From assembly GCA_001929475.1 (NCBI GenBank), contig LXFE01003037.1:1125-55303 (forward strand): a stretch of 54,179 nt of DNA. The letters are read 5' to 3'. Under the pieces are notes generated by a model. That model worked only from the letters and a program-made list of their open reading frames with translations, did not search any database and was not told the DNA's origin. Each line of letters opens with the position of its first letter. The stretch's first letter is position 1. A program made the position numbers and the translations under genes. Of this stretch, positions 19,586 through 32,654 are shown piece by piece. This DNA is from Neolecta irregularis DAH-3. Lineage: Eukaryota; Ascomycota; Neolectomycetes; Neolectales; Neolectaceae.

Positions 19586-20642
19586 ATGTCGGTTGAATTG
19601 AATCCATCTTCCCAGCTCGAGTTCCATCGTGATTCTGCTTGAAGATGCTACGTAAATGCTTATCTTAAAGGACCCTTTACGCAGATCGTTAAGGAGACTT
19701 TGACAATCAAAAATCCCCATAGCTCACCGGTTGCCTTCAAGGTCAAGACCACCGCTCCGAAGTATCTGAAATGTTGCCCGGATGTACTGATGGCCAGGCA
19801 ATACTGTGTTCGCCCAAATTCTGGCCGGATTGAAGCCGGACAGGATATCCAGGTTCAAGGCACGTCATACCTCTTCCGAATATTTTCATATCTAACGCTC
19901 GCAGTCATTCTTCAAGCCATGCGCGAGGAGCCACCGGCTGACTTCAAATGTCGCGACAAGTTTCTTATTCAATCTGCAATCATTACTGCGGATCAAGAAA
20001 GCGCGAATCTTTCTGACTTTGTAATGACCTGTCTTAAGAATTGATTAACCTCTCTTAGTGGACCCATATTGAAAAGACCGCGAAGGAAAGTATTGCCGAA
20101 CGTAAGATCCGATGTCATTATCTTTCCTCAGACGAGGGCTCGAATCCCACCAATAGCACCACGGTCGAGAGCGGTGATGGTGATGTACCAACCACTTTAC
20201 GAATAATACAAACTACTTAGGAATCTCGAACTACTAATGCCCCGTCTTCGCCGCCTCCATATACGCCGGCTCGTAACTCGACTATCTCAAGATCTCAACG
20301 GACTTTGGAATCTCCTACGACGCAGGATACTACAGAACCTGCTGACGTCCAGCCAGACCCAAGAGCTGACGATTCTTTACAAACTGCACTAGACCAGGCC
20401 AATGCCGAAATTTCTCATCTAAGAACACTATTGATAGATGCTCGGAAAAAGCTGAAAGCTGCAGAGAAGAAAGCAGAAGACAGAAAAAATCGTCTTTCCA
20501 CCGGTCTAGTTAGCCAAAAGATACATGCTGCTCCAGAGGGTGTGCCCGTCCAGTTGGCAGCCGCGTTGTGTTTGCTTGTATGTTTTCTATGCCTTTTCAG
20601 ACTGATGAATAGGCATTTTTCCTATCGTATTTCTTCTTCTGA
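19586..20642 (+). CDS. scs2: VAMP-associated protein (VAP/SCS2 family)
   Basis: A tail-anchored ER protein that binds FFAT motifs and builds ER contact sites. The 274-residue model has an N-terminal MSP domain: MSVELNPSSQLEFHRPFTQI, LTIKNPHSSPVAFKVKTTAP, the signature YCVRPNSGRIEAG and the REEPPADFKCRDKFLIQS segment. A Ser/Thr/Pro-rich linker and a coiled coil (LDQANAEISHLRTLL) follow, then a single C-terminal helix (QLAAALCLLAFFLSYFFF). Introns: 19629-19670, 19762-19797, 19860-19904 (GC donor), 20021-20058, 20185-20220, 20578-20612. The last intron restores the typical anchor. Confidence 0.93.
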
Positions 20643-21346
20643 GTTCCCAGCATTGATATTTTGGCAATTCATTAAGCTTGGGTCTATTTGATTTGACATT
20701 TCTCTTCGGCAACGATCTTATAACACACCCCATCCGTATTTTGCTTCTTTAAGTTTGCAAGCAGGTTTTTTATCAATTTCCATCCTTCCAATAATGAAGA
20801 CAAGTTAGACAAGTTTGGAATACTTCAATCTCTCTTGATACAAAGCCACTTCCCAATATATGTCTGGCACCGCCTTTGGGAGGAACACAGTGATAACCAT
20901 CCTTCTCCATGCATGCCGGGTATCAAGAAAACAAGGTTCTTTCAAAGATTAGGCCGTTTGTCTTTCTTAGAAAATAGACTTGGAGGTCGTGAAAGTTAGC
21001 GACAATGTCTGACAAATTATTCGATTTTCCCCAGCTCCAACATTGTGAGTGGATATAAATTTATCAAGCGCTTAAACGTTGTGAAATAAGTTTGTTCTCA
21101 GTAAATAACAATGAAAGCCATATGTTCTGATGAAGCTACTTTGAGTTCATTTGAAAGCCCATGTGGAGGAGACAAAAGCTAGGCAGGTATTTTGCATTGC
21201 ATGCACACTGAACGTGAGGAGTATGAACTCTGTACAATGTTTCTCCCTGAGAGGGAAACAACCAACTATGAAATCTACATCAAATGGTGATATCCTTGAA
21301 GTCTACAACATCTGTGCTTCAATCCAGGGGGTTCAATTGAAGAAGT
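20643..21346. other. Convergent spacer with a doubtful small ORF
   Basis: A 704-bp spacer between scs2 and the MetAP2 gene. On the + strand a frame from 21151 to 21369 (no ATG at its start) contains a CxxC pair and runs antisense into the last MetAP2 exon. An ATG at 21005 (MSDKLFDFPQLQH) could be spliced to it, but I cannot name a family and treat it as unproven. Confidence 0.3.
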
Positions 21347-22932
<1,586 letters not shown>

Positions 22933-23036
22933 TGTGGATCGTATATCTGGCGGTTGATGCAAGAGGAATAAAGAGTGTACACGTGACCGGCATGAGACGC
23001 CTTGGCTCTGGTGATTGTTGTTGGATAGAACGATCG

Positions 23037-23717
23037 ATGGCAAAGAGACAATTCGTCCGCTGTCTCCCAGTGCGCAGGCTGCATATATCAAGGGTACTAG
23101 CAAGGAGCGAATGCTATATTCCCAAAGATTCCCACTACGATACCCTCGGTCTTCCATATTCTGCATCGACCAGGTCGATCAAGGCCAGATTCTACGAACT
23201 GTCCAAGAAATACCATCCGGACCGGAACAAAGAACCATCTGCCAGCGAGAAGTTCCTCCAAGTTAGCGAAGCATATGGAGTAATCGGAAACACATCCAAG
23301 CGGAAAGACTACGATGTGTCGATACGATCAAAAGACCAGGGCTACTCGAGGAATCCTCAAGATCATCGCAATCAGGCTGGTGGAAGGCCTGCCAGTGGAT
23401 TAAGTCGTCGAAAAATGAGAGTATATAGGTCTCCGCTGGACTTTTCTACTGCACCAGAGTCCAAATATACACAAGTATCGCCGAATCACTTCAACTACGA
23501 CAGGCATTACATGATGCATTATAAACATGAGCAGCTTCAGAAACAAAGGAGATATTCTCGTCAGAATCATCAGAAAATGCATGATACGGAGACACAAAAT
23601 GCAAGGGAAGAGCTAAACAGGGTTTTCGGCGTTTCAATCATCATTCTTTCTGTCATTGGGATTACTGGTTTCGTCTCGTATATAACCTCGACGAAGAAAC
23701 ATCAAGTGAAAAGCTGA
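23037..23717 (+). CDS. Mitochondrial J-domain protein
   Basis: A 226-residue Hsp70 co-chaperone. The basic N-terminus (MAKRQFVRCLPVRRLHISRV) looks like a mitochondrial presequence. The J domain covers residues about 31-90 (SHYDTLGLPYSASTRSIKAR) with the HPD motif in KKYHPDRNKE. A basic, Tyr-rich linker follows, then one membrane helix near the C-terminus (VFGVSIIILSVIGITGFVSY). It resembles animal DNAJC4/DNAJC30-type proteins. An in-frame ATG at 22992 would add 15 residues; I prefer 23037 because the presequence begins there. It is divergent from MetAP2. Confidence 0.82.
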   Translation: MAKRQFVRCLPVRRLHISRVLARSECYIPKDSHYDTLGLPYSASTRSIKARFYELSKKYHPDRNKEPSASEKFLQVSEAYGVIGNTSKRKDYDVSIRSKDQGYSRNPQDHRNQAGGRPASGLSRRKMRVYRSPLDFSTAPESKYTQVSPNHFNYDRHYMMHYKHEQLQKQRRYSRQNHQKMHDTETQNAREELNRVFGVSIIILSVIGITGFVSYITSTKKHQVKS

Positions 23718-23805
23718 CAGGTTCACCGAAAAATGCTGTACTCTACCGGATTCTCTTTCCTACAGCTCAATTAAACACATTCAATATCCGATGTATGTCA
23801 TTCTA

Positions 23806-24798
23806 TCAACCCTCAAAAGTAAAAGACATTCCAACCTTATGGGATGGACCCTGGGGATTTTGCGTATCGATTTTGGCACCAACACCGACTTTGACACCAG
23901 GACGAAGGACTTGATTATATGAAATAGCGGCAATCCCAGAATTGTTGATTTTTCCCTGGTTGGGTTAGACTTTGCTGTCGAGAGGAAAGTACTTTGAGGA
24001 AGGTAGTAGGATCGAGGAGGTATTTTGAACCAACTTCAAGCGCCACACCTGGCGAAGCAGCCTTGCTGTCGTAGATAGCTTTCGCTGCTGCCTCACTATC
24101 AAGTTAACTAGCGTGGTTGAGGACAAACGCATACACTTGATGACCAACTCTGTGGTAGTATGAGGCAGTGAAAACCTTTAAATTGTTTGAGGCTTGAACA
24201 GAGAGACTGTAAAGAGGAGAGATATAACCAACAGATCCACCATAGCCAGTTATTCGTCCATCGCCAAGATTATAGGCAATTTCGCCTCCAGCAACAAACC
24301 CATCGCTTCCAATGACAACATCTGCATTGATAACGGGACCTTTTAAAGCATTGACAAAGGCCCGAGCATGGCAAGGTGCTTGCTTGTGGAACACCGAAAA
24401 TTTAGCGCAATCGAGAGCATTTTTATTTGGATTGTAAGTGGTAACCCCCTCTAGTTTGAGTCCTTTGGCGAGCTTATCGTCGTATTCGACCTTGCTGTTG
24501 AGGATACCAGCGGTGTTCCAAATTGTAGTAAAGGAAAGTCCTTTTTGCTTGTCGGTATATTTTGTTTCAAGATCTCCAGCAATACTCCCGATTTTTGAAT
24601 CTTGAGTCCCACGAACTGTAAATGCCTACAAACGAAGGTTATAACCGTTAAATACCAAATGGAGATACATACCACGCCATTGGGAGCAACAGTCTTTATT
24701 TCGAGTTTTGTATCCTGGACAGGAAAATCCTTGCTCAAAAGGTCGGAAGCAGCCTTAGCTATGTCCTTGTAGTTAGGAGGCACAGTGGTGAAACTCAT
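23806..24798 (-). CDS. por1: Mitochondrial outer membrane porin (VDAC)
   Basis: Voltage-dependent anion channel of the mitochondrial outer membrane, a 19-strand beta barrel. The model has 289 residues, close to the usual 283. It begins MSFTTVPPNYKDIAKAASDL and contains LEGVTTYNPNKNALDCAKFS, the GGEIAYNLGDGRITGYG region, VGHQVEAAAKAIYDSKA, KINNSGIAAISYNQVLRPGV (the eukaryotic porin signature region) and the end HKVGMSFTFEG. Introns: 24626-24672, 24096-24134, 23956-23992. The middle one removes what would otherwise be an in-frame stop. Confidence 0.95.
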
Positions 24799-25662
24799 AT
24801 TTTCTAGAAGCTCGATCAGCGGTAGGACAAGGCTGCGAAAGCAGACATACGCCTGAGAAGTTTGGTGGAGGAGACGGAGCACTTTGCCAGAAGACTACTA
24901 GTATGTTTTTTCCGGTTTCCACCTAAGACCATCTTAAAGCTCTGCGTGAAACACTACACGAACTTCTCATATTCCAATTAGACATGGAGATTAATTCCCA
25001 CACAGGAGTCAAGGACAAAAACATGCTTGCTGAAAATGGAAAACATCTAGTAGCATCTTGACAGCTCGAAATATACGTATTCGCCATATATTCTCAGTAG
25101 AGATAGAAGATTAAGGGAAACCAGCACCGACATACTAGTACGATATCTGAACAGTTTGTCGGCACTGCGATCCTTTCAGGCTAAGTGCATACTAATAACT
25201 GTAGCGAAGAGTCATTAGATAGCAAGGCACTCATGATGAAATCAGCCACGCTTTTGGAGGGGACGGTCATCAAATATATAATAAGCATGTAAGCCCGCAG
25301 TATGATGCGCATCGTGTCAATGGTACTGTTGACTATTATTCTCGCTAATGACTGTATTTCAATTTGTTAATCAAGCTCTGTCCCTTATTTGAGGATTATT
25401 TGGACCCAAGATGATTTATTGGTTGTTTCGCGTGGAACTGGGAATAACTCATCTGATATGATGCAGGGATTTCCATCTAGTGAGGGATCACACAGGGAAG
25501 GATATAAATGACCACTCGACATTCGACATTCGCCATGCAATTTCGATTACTCAATTCTTGAAATCCTGAGAGAAAAACGACAGACAAATATTGAGTCAAG
25601 GCGATGCCCAAGTAGAATTGCCAGAGATATGATATGAAACTCCTGAGAATCTTGCAAATCGC
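24799..25662. other. 864-bp spacer with nothing recognisable
   Basis: The longest gene-free stretch between two conserved genes, upstream of VDAC and downstream of the DUF423 gene. It has no open frame of note, no tRNA-like sequence, and no box C/D pair at snoRNA spacing. The only local pattern is a short tandem CGACATT at about 25518. A non-coding RNA cannot be excluded by eye. Confidence 0.4.
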
Positions 25663-26114
25663 CTAGACCAACAAAGAGGCCCAACCTCCTAGGATTAGTA
25701 ACCCGCCTATCGGGGTTATTGGTCCAAGGACTTTCTTGAACTGTGGCAATGTTGTCAAAGCAAATATACTTCCACTAAAGAGAGCTGTTCCGATAGAAAA
25801 TAGACCAATTGTAGCGGCGCTTTTACCAAACCGCGGATGCGCAGATAATGCAACAATGGTGATCCCATGCAACAGCATATACTGAGATCCAGTAACAAAT
25901 GCCTTGTATGGACAGTCAGTCTACATCCTTTCAAGGACTATCACCGGTAGATACCTTGATAATGTTTTGGTCGGTTATCCGTTTCTGAAGACCATGTGCT
26001 CCGAAGGCGCCAGAAGCCACTCCGATAAAGCCTGTTGGACATAGTCAATTGAGGTTACATACAGGGCACACAACCATATGCTGCGCCAATCTTGAATGCT
26101 GTAGAAGAGAGCAT
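25663..26114 (-). CDS. DUF423 family small membrane protein
   Basis: A 118-residue integral membrane protein of the DUF423 family, whose biochemical role is unknown. It starts MLSSTAFKIGAAYGFIGVAS, then GAFGAHGLQKRI (the conserved GAFGAHGL motif), the segment QYMLLHGITIVAL, and FSIGTALFSGSIFALTT with the final GGLLILGGWASLL. About four hydrophobic helices. Introns: 26032-26074 and 25903-25954. Exons sum to 119 codons. Confidence 0.9.
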
Positions 26115-26252
26115 CTGTTGCGTTGGTGATATCAGTGTCTGTTTGGATGACGAATAGTGCCGCAGTTCATATTTAAATATCTTGTTTCCCGACTTCTATT
26201 TTTCTTTACCCACCATCTACCCTTGTCCTCAGTTCCGTCTATTCTGTTCAAT

Positions 26253-28783
26253 ATGGTCAAATCTGCAGTCCTCGGATTTCCCAGAATGGGTAAGTCTTTC
26301 ATTCTGGTAATTGATACTAACACACAGGTCCTAACCGAGAGCTCAAAAAAGCTCTTGAAGCCCATTGGGCGGGAAAGTTCTCCGAAGCTGAGCTTCAGCA
26401 AGCTGCAAAGGATCTCAGACTTCAAAACTGGCAGTTGCAAAAATCGCAGGGTGTTGATATCATCCCGAGCAATGATTTCAGTTTCTACGATCAAGTTTTA
26501 GATCATTCAGTCTTGTTTAACGTTATCCCCAAACGATATCAAGACGAAAAATTGAGTTTCATGCAAAGATATTTCGCTATGGCTCGTGGTAACTCCACAC
26601 TCCCTAGTCAAGAAATGGTCAAATGGTTTGGTACACTTTCTCCAATTACTGGAAAAACAACATTCTTATAGATTGTAGATTCAAACTATCACTTTATGCG
26701 ACCGGAATTCAGTAACTCGACTGAATTTAAGTTAGTCGGCACTAAACCAATTGATGAATTCCTGGAAGCCAAAGAAGCTCATATTTTGACGCGGCCAGTT
26801 GTCATTGGCCCTGTCTCTTTCCTCTATCTCGGCAAAGCTGAGAAGGGTTCACAAGGTCTCGATCCAATCTCTCTTATTAACAAACTCTTGCCCGTTTACG
26901 AGGACCTTTTCAGAAAACTCGCTGCAGCTGGCGCCGATTGGATTCAGGTAGACGAGGCTATTCTTGTTTATGATCTCCCAGAAAAAGTACGAGCTGCCTT
27001 CAAGCCCGCTTATGAACGACTCTCAAAAGCCGCCAATGTCAAGATACTCTTCACCACTTACTTCGGGGATCTAGGAAACAACGTGGATATTATCAATGGA
27101 CTACCAGTTGCTGGTGTCCACCTGGATCTCGTCCGAGCTCCGGGTCAATTGGGATCTATTTTGTCCTTGCTGAACGACAGCCAAATACTTTCAGCTGGTG
27201 TTGTAGATGGTCGAAATATCTGGAAGACAAACTTCAAGTCTGCAATTGAGATAGTCGAGACAGCAATTAAAAAATTTGGCAAAGATCGAATCATTGTTGC
27301 ATCTTCTTCATCTCTTCTTCACACTCCTCATACCCTTGATAGCGAAAAGAAGATCTCTGAGGAAATCAAGGACTGGTTCTCCTTTGCTGTAGAAAAGGCC
27401 AAAGAGCTTTCCATTATTGCAAAAGCTGTGACCAACGGCCCAGATTCCGTTCGATCGGAGCTGAACAACAATACAAAATCAATCGAAGCTCGAAAATGCT
27501 CCAAAATTACAAATGATCCGGCAGTTAGAGAGCGACAATCCAGCGTTACCCAAGATATGCATCAACGAAAATCGGAATTCTCTGCGCGAAATAAAGAACA
27601 GAAACAACGTCTCCAGTTGCCGCTGTTTCCGACAACTACCATCGGCTCTTTTCCTCAAACCAAAGAGATTCGATTGGCTCGAAATAAGTTTAGGAAAGGT
27701 GAAATTACGGAGCAAGAATACGACTCGTTTATTGAGAAGGAGATCCAAGCTGTTGTAAAGTTTCAAGAAGAAATTGGTCTTGATGTCCTCGTTCATGGAG
27801 AACCCGAAGTATAGCAGCTGCATTCAATCTATAGATTACTAATTTGTTAGCGAAATGACATGGTTCAGTATTTTGGAGAAAAACTGAATGGGTTCGTGTT
27901 CACGCAAAACGCCTGGGTTCAGAGCTACGGATCCCGATGTGTACAGCCACCACTGATCGTTGGAGATATCAGCCGTCCAAAAGAAATGACTGTCAAAGAA
28001 TCCAAATATGCTCAATCAATTACCAACAAGCCAAGTAAGTACATTGCGATTCCTTGGAAAATGCTTACAATACCAGTGAAAGCCATGCTTACTGGACCTG
28101 TCACTATTCTTGCTTGGTCTTTCCCTCGTGATGACATTCCCAGAAGCGTTCAATGCCAACAGCTTGCTTTGGCTTTACGAGATGAGATCCTCGACCTAGA
28201 GAAAGCTGGTCTCAAGGTAATCCAAGTCGATGAACCTGCTCTACGGGAGACTTGTCCGCTCAGGAAGAAAGATTTCCCAGCCTACCTCGAATGGGCTGTC
28301 AATGCATTCCGTCTTGCAACTGCCGGTGTCGAGAATGACACCCAAATTCACAGTCATTTCTGTTACGTACGAGTAGCATCAATCTCTTAGCTGATATTAC
28401 AAGTCCGATTTTAACGAGATATTTGATGCTATTCGATGTCTTGATGCTGACGTCGTTTCTATTGAAAACTCAAAATCTGATCTCAAACTTCTAAGCGTCT
28501 TCGATTCGCAAAACTATCCTGCATGTATCGGACCAGGCATATGGGATGTTCATTCTCCTCGAGTTGCTCTACTGGAGGAAATTCAAGATAGAGTTAGAGA
28601 AATCCTTAAACGAGTTCCGGCGGAAAGTTTATGGATTAACCCTGATTGCGGTAATATCGATAATCACAGGAGACTGCTGATTATGACTTAGGTCTCAAAA
28701 CTCGCAACTGGGAAGAGACTGAAGCTTCGCTCAAAAATATGGTCGCAGCCGCACGTAGCGCTCGAGAAGAATATAAAGCTTGA
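26253..28783 (+). CDS. MET6: Cobalamin-independent methionine synthase
   Basis: Transfers the methyl group of 5-methyltetrahydropteroyltri-glutamate to homocysteine, the last step of methionine synthesis, in the cytosol. The 760-residue model matches the family length of about 765. It has the N-terminal [20 protein letters not shown], the link [18 protein letters not shown] to the catalytic domain, and zinc and substrate segments [36 protein letters not shown] (His and Cys ligands) and WINPDCGLKTR (Cys ligand). Introns: 26290-26327, 26631-26678, 27809-27850, 28035-28076, 28367-28403, 28651-28691. The fourth is 42 nt with no stop, so its retention would keep the frame. Confidence 0.96.
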
Positions 28784-29050
28784 TTAGTTTTCTTCACTTG
28801 TACATCCTGCGTTTCTCACTGCAATGCTGACAATCTAGGATTCAACATCTTGAAATCGTGCATATAAATTTGTTTACTTGTTCAACCAAAATTGGAGTAG
28901 ATTGTCTGCAACGTAAAACTGGAGTTCGCTATATTAATATCACGAGACCTCTTCAAGCAAGTCTCATGACTGATCGTGATGTTAGTAGAACGCGGTGAAT
29001 ACTTCATCTGATTTATTTATAAGTTCAATTTATGTTCACCCAGAGAGTGG

Positions 29051-29696
29051 ATGACTTCACAACCTCCATTTCAAAATCTTTATCACCTGCGACACGCCGC
29101 TCACGAGAAGCCATGTTATGTATGTATGAAAGGGTAAATATTTTCTGTCTCAAAGGTCGCTGTAAACTTAGAACAACTATAGTCTTGATTACCCCAGATT
29201 CGAAAGACTGGTTTTATGCTGTACGTCATGGAAGCAGCCTCAATTGATCATGCCAGTGTAAAGGCCATCTGGTCGATCGCAATTTTGCATTACCGGTAGT
29301 CGACAGAGAAGAAGAAGAACGGATCGCCAAAGAGAAGGAAATTGCTAGAGTAAAGATAGAATGGGAGGAGAAGAAAGCGAAGAAAGCCAAAACTAAAGTT
29401 GAAAAATCCAAAGACACAGCAGAAAATTCGTTGAATAAGAGCGACTCTGAAGAAAAGACTGAAGGAAGACTTGGAGGAAAACTCGATGAAACACCTGCAG
29501 AGGATAAACCCAAAGAAAACAGAATCTACATACTCAATCGAGAAGTGCCAATATGGAAGAGACGAGTACTAATATTCAGGTTTACGGGATGAGAACGAAT
29601 CGAATCAGGCAAGCACAGAATGCAAAAAAAGTCCACGAAGCATACAAATCTCTCGATAGTCTACCAAGTGCACCAAAACATAAACCTGGGGAATGA
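29051..29696 (+). CDS. VFA1: VPS4-associated protein 1 (VFA1)-like
   Basis: A 178-residue protein of the VFA1 family, which binds the ESCRT ATPase Vps4 at endosomes. The N-terminal zinc-binding part reads LRHAAHEKPCYVCMKGTTIV, LITPDSKDWFYACKGHLVDR and FALPVVD, which is the family signature with CxxC and CxxH. A long Lys/Glu-rich coiled coil follows (residues about 70-135), and the C-terminal YGMRTNRIRQAQNAKK segment fits the Vps4-binding end. Introns: 29134-29171, 29221-29256, 29545-29579. It is convergent with the YVH1 gene 42 bp away. Confidence 0.85.
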
Positions 29697-29738
29697 TGTT
29701 TACTATTACATACAACACGATCTCAATATATGCTTCCG

Positions 29739-30908
29739 TCACCTCCGTTCAATCTCGTCGACCTTTGCCCTCTGAAGTGTAATTGCCGGAGTAACCCATT
29801 CTGAACAACTACACTTCATGCCCTGCCACCCGTAATAACCAACTTTCGAATTACATTTGGGGCAGTCCAAACGCCCGCCAAGCTTACCCTTTTCCAGCTC
29901 TGTTTGCATCCACTTGAGTGGCTCCAGAAAGTAATGCGTGCATTTCGAAGATAGGAGCGATCCTTTCAACACATTGGGAACTTCTGGTGTATTGTCGTTT
30001 TTGGGCTTGTGAGTGAAAATGTGGGATTCAAATGCCAACAGTCGACTATACATAAGATCATGGAACAAACCTGAGGATATTACCGACACTTCTTGCATTT
30101 CAGCTCATTGCCACCTCCAGCCGTAGCAGTTATGTCAGCGTACGACTTTAAAATAGGCGGTCGAACTTTTGGTAAATTTTACACCAACGGAAAATATTCT
30201 TACAATTCGGGTTGAACGCATCATTTCTGAATTTCCATTGCCGATAGATAGGATTCTCCGGACGAGGATGATAGTGACATTTCTCATATATCTCGAGCTG
30301 TTGCATGAAACCTAAAACCATGAGAAAGTATCACAATTAATAGATACCCTCGTTGGGATGAATTTGTGGCCGTGCGCTACGAATCATGGATAAGGCTTTT
30401 TCTGAAGAAATAGAATTGCGCTGCATGAGATATGCCGCTAAAACTGTGGCACTCCTATGAAATAGTCAGCGTCGATCCTTGATGATAAGGATACCTTGAG
30501 ACTCCTGCAAAGCAATGAATCAGAACCCTTCCATTGGAGTCCAGTACGTCTTGTATATAATCGTTACACTGCTCGAAATGATCTATCAAATTGAACCCAA
30601 CAGTGTCTTCTGCCGCGATAATGAGATTCTTTCGTTTAACCTTCCAGAATAAGCTGAAAAAATTCGGTTGAATGCAGACCAATTGATTTCCAGCCAATAG
30701 CGAATCCTTTACAGTGTTTAGAACCGAAAGTACATGCGTGATCCCAACCTCATCTAGAGCCTCTCTGTCTGTTATGAGAACCTCGACAGATTGAGGATGA
30801 GGAGAACCAACATTCCTTTTAGAGCCAAGAGCCTACAAATCATGAGATTGGTGAAATCCACCAAAAGGAGTACCCTCCAATATAGATTCCGTCTACAACC
30901 TTTTGCAT
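29739..30908 (-). CDS. YVH1: Dual-specificity protein phosphatase YVH1/DUSP12
   Basis: A zinc-binding dual-specificity phosphatase that, in other fungi, helps release Mrt4 during late 60S ribosome assembly. The model has 319 residues. N-terminal catalytic domain: VVDGIYIGG, VGITHVLSVL, and the P-loop HCFAGVSRSATVLAAYLMQR with the CX5R catalytic cysteine. C-terminal zinc domain: NELKCKKCRRLLAFESHIF, then CPKCNSKVGYYGWQGMKCSC and the ending WVTPAITLQRAKVDEIERR. Introns: 30816-30873, 30455-30494, 30312-30347, 30166-30203, 30046-30083. The loop around residue 65 is longer than usual (FFSLFWKVKRKN) and might hide another splice. Confidence 0.93.
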
Positions 30909-31073
30909 TTCTGAGTCGACAAGTGTAGACAAGGAACCTTTGCAGAGACGAAACTGGTAGAACAGTTGGGTAGAGAGGCCTATTTCTGAAGGAGACGTCC
31001 GACGTCAACTGCTCTGTCGTCTCCCTTCAAAACCACACTAGATACGGCGACTTTACGATACATCATTTGCACA

Positions 31074-32458
31074 ATGGCTGTAAACAAAGATGAAGCGCTG
31101 AGGTTCTCAATGGCCCATTTATTCTCGCTAAGCACTCTTTAGATGTCTTGAAATTGCAAGAAATAAACTATCCATGGGAGAACGCGATGCTTCTATCAGA
31201 TTTACTCGGAAATCTCTCAATCTACATTCCACAACAGAAGCAGAAGATTTTCTACAATATCTATTGTCCCATGCAGAAGGACATGCTGCGACGTCGTCTA
31301 CAGAACCTTTCGATAAATCCTCGTCGAAACATCGGTCGGTGCCAGCGACAAAGGGGGCAAAACCAGAACCCCAAATAAGGTATCCCTGTAAAATTTGACC
31401 CGGTTGTCCTCTCCGCTGACATGATTCTAAATAGGGAATTCACAGTGGAACAAGAGAGACTTGTGGGGCGTATTCGGAAATGCAAAAAAGACAAGTTCTA
31501 CGATATTATGGATCTTAAACCCGAAGCAACTGAAGTCGAAATCAAAAAAGCATATAAGAAGCTCGCGTTACAGCTGCATCCTGATAAAAACGCCGCGCCA
31601 AGAGCCGACGAAGCGTTCAAGAGTTTGTTTGTACTGCGCGGAAATAGTATTGACGAGTAGTGGTTTCGCATGCTTTTCAAGTACTGAACAATCCGGATAA
31701 ACGGGCTATATATGATCGAAGCGGAATGGACCCAGGTGCAAGAGGGGCTAGTGGTTCACCATCTGGATTTTCGAATGCGTTTGCGAATGCGAGGAGAAAT
31801 GGAGGAAGCCCCATGTTTACCGAAGAATTATCTCCAGAGGATCTGTTCAACATGTTTTTTGGAAGCGGTACAGTGTTATTCATATAGCTTTGTTAATATC
31901 ACAGGTATGGGTGCATTTGGTTCTGGGTTCGGAGGAGGTGCCTTTGGGACTCCGGGGATTCGTATACAGACATTTGGCAGGGCACCACGCAGACAACATA
32001 CTGCTACTCAAAATCAAACACAAAACCAAGAAAACGGCACAATCTCTCAAGTATTGCCACTGTTGATAGTATTGCTTTTTTCCCTCCTCTCGTCGTTATT
32101 TTCAGGAGAATGGTCGTTCGGTGGTAGCGGTCCTTCTCAACCTGCCTTTGCTTTTCACCCTCGTTCGCCATATACTCAAATGCGCACAACGCCTCGGCAT
32201 AGCATTCATTTTTATGTCGATCCTAAAGAAATAAATTCATTATCCGAGTTTAAACTATCACAGCTAGACAAAACGGCGGAACTAGCATACATTAACGGTC
32301 TGAAACATGACTGCGAATTGGAATATACTCGCAAAAGGAGAGTTTTAGAGGAGGCAGAAGGATGGTTCTCGAGGGATGAAGAAATGTATCGGAAAGCAAA
32401 GAGTATGAAGACGCCTAATTGCCAAAGACTGGATGAATTGGGATACTCTCTTCAATAG
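31074..32458 (+). CDS. ER membrane J protein (DNAJB12/14-like)
   Basis: A 404-residue tail-facing-lumen J protein of the ER membrane, predicted to act with cytosolic Hsp70 in ER-associated degradation. It begins MAVNKDEALRCLEIARNKLS (the conserved NxDEAxRCLxIA start). The J domain lies at about 110-175 with QLHPDKNAAP (HPD). A Gly/Phe-rich region follows (GAFGSGFGGGAFG), then one membrane helix (SQVLPLLIVLLFSLLSSLF) and a C-terminal DUF1977-type domain (HFYVDPKEINSLSEFKLSQL). Introns: 31103-31142, 31380-31434, 31623-31660, 31868-31904. Confidence 0.92.
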
Positions 32459-32654
32459 TAGGTCGGAGTTTCTGAGTTTGGACTAGAATATCTACATATA
32501 CAATATTTGGTTTCGAAGAGCCCCACCATTGCAAGAGAAACTTGTGCAATGACCTCATGCTCCTTATTATTAATGGTGTATAATGTGTGTTAGTAGTTTT
32601 AAATGCGTAAATGTACAACTATATATCCCAAGAAAGAAAAAATGCATAATTAGT

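Noticed and set aside
20131-20163. tRNA T-arm-like GGCTCGAATCCCACC with a nearby ACCA
   Set aside because: It is coding sequence in scs2 and no acceptor, D or anticodon arm is found around it.
24096-24134. Apparent in-frame stop (NHAS-stop) inside VDAC
   Set aside because: A 39-nt GT-AG intron removes it and restores the conserved GHQVEAAAKA segment.
25229-25320. Box C-like ATGATGA suggesting a C/D snoRNA
   Set aside because: No CTGA D box at suitable spacing and no terminal stem.
30455-30908. YVH1 read as truncated at HCFAGVSRYPYHQ
   Set aside because: The change after VSR is intron 30455-30494; the spliced frame gives the expected HCFAGVSRSAT.
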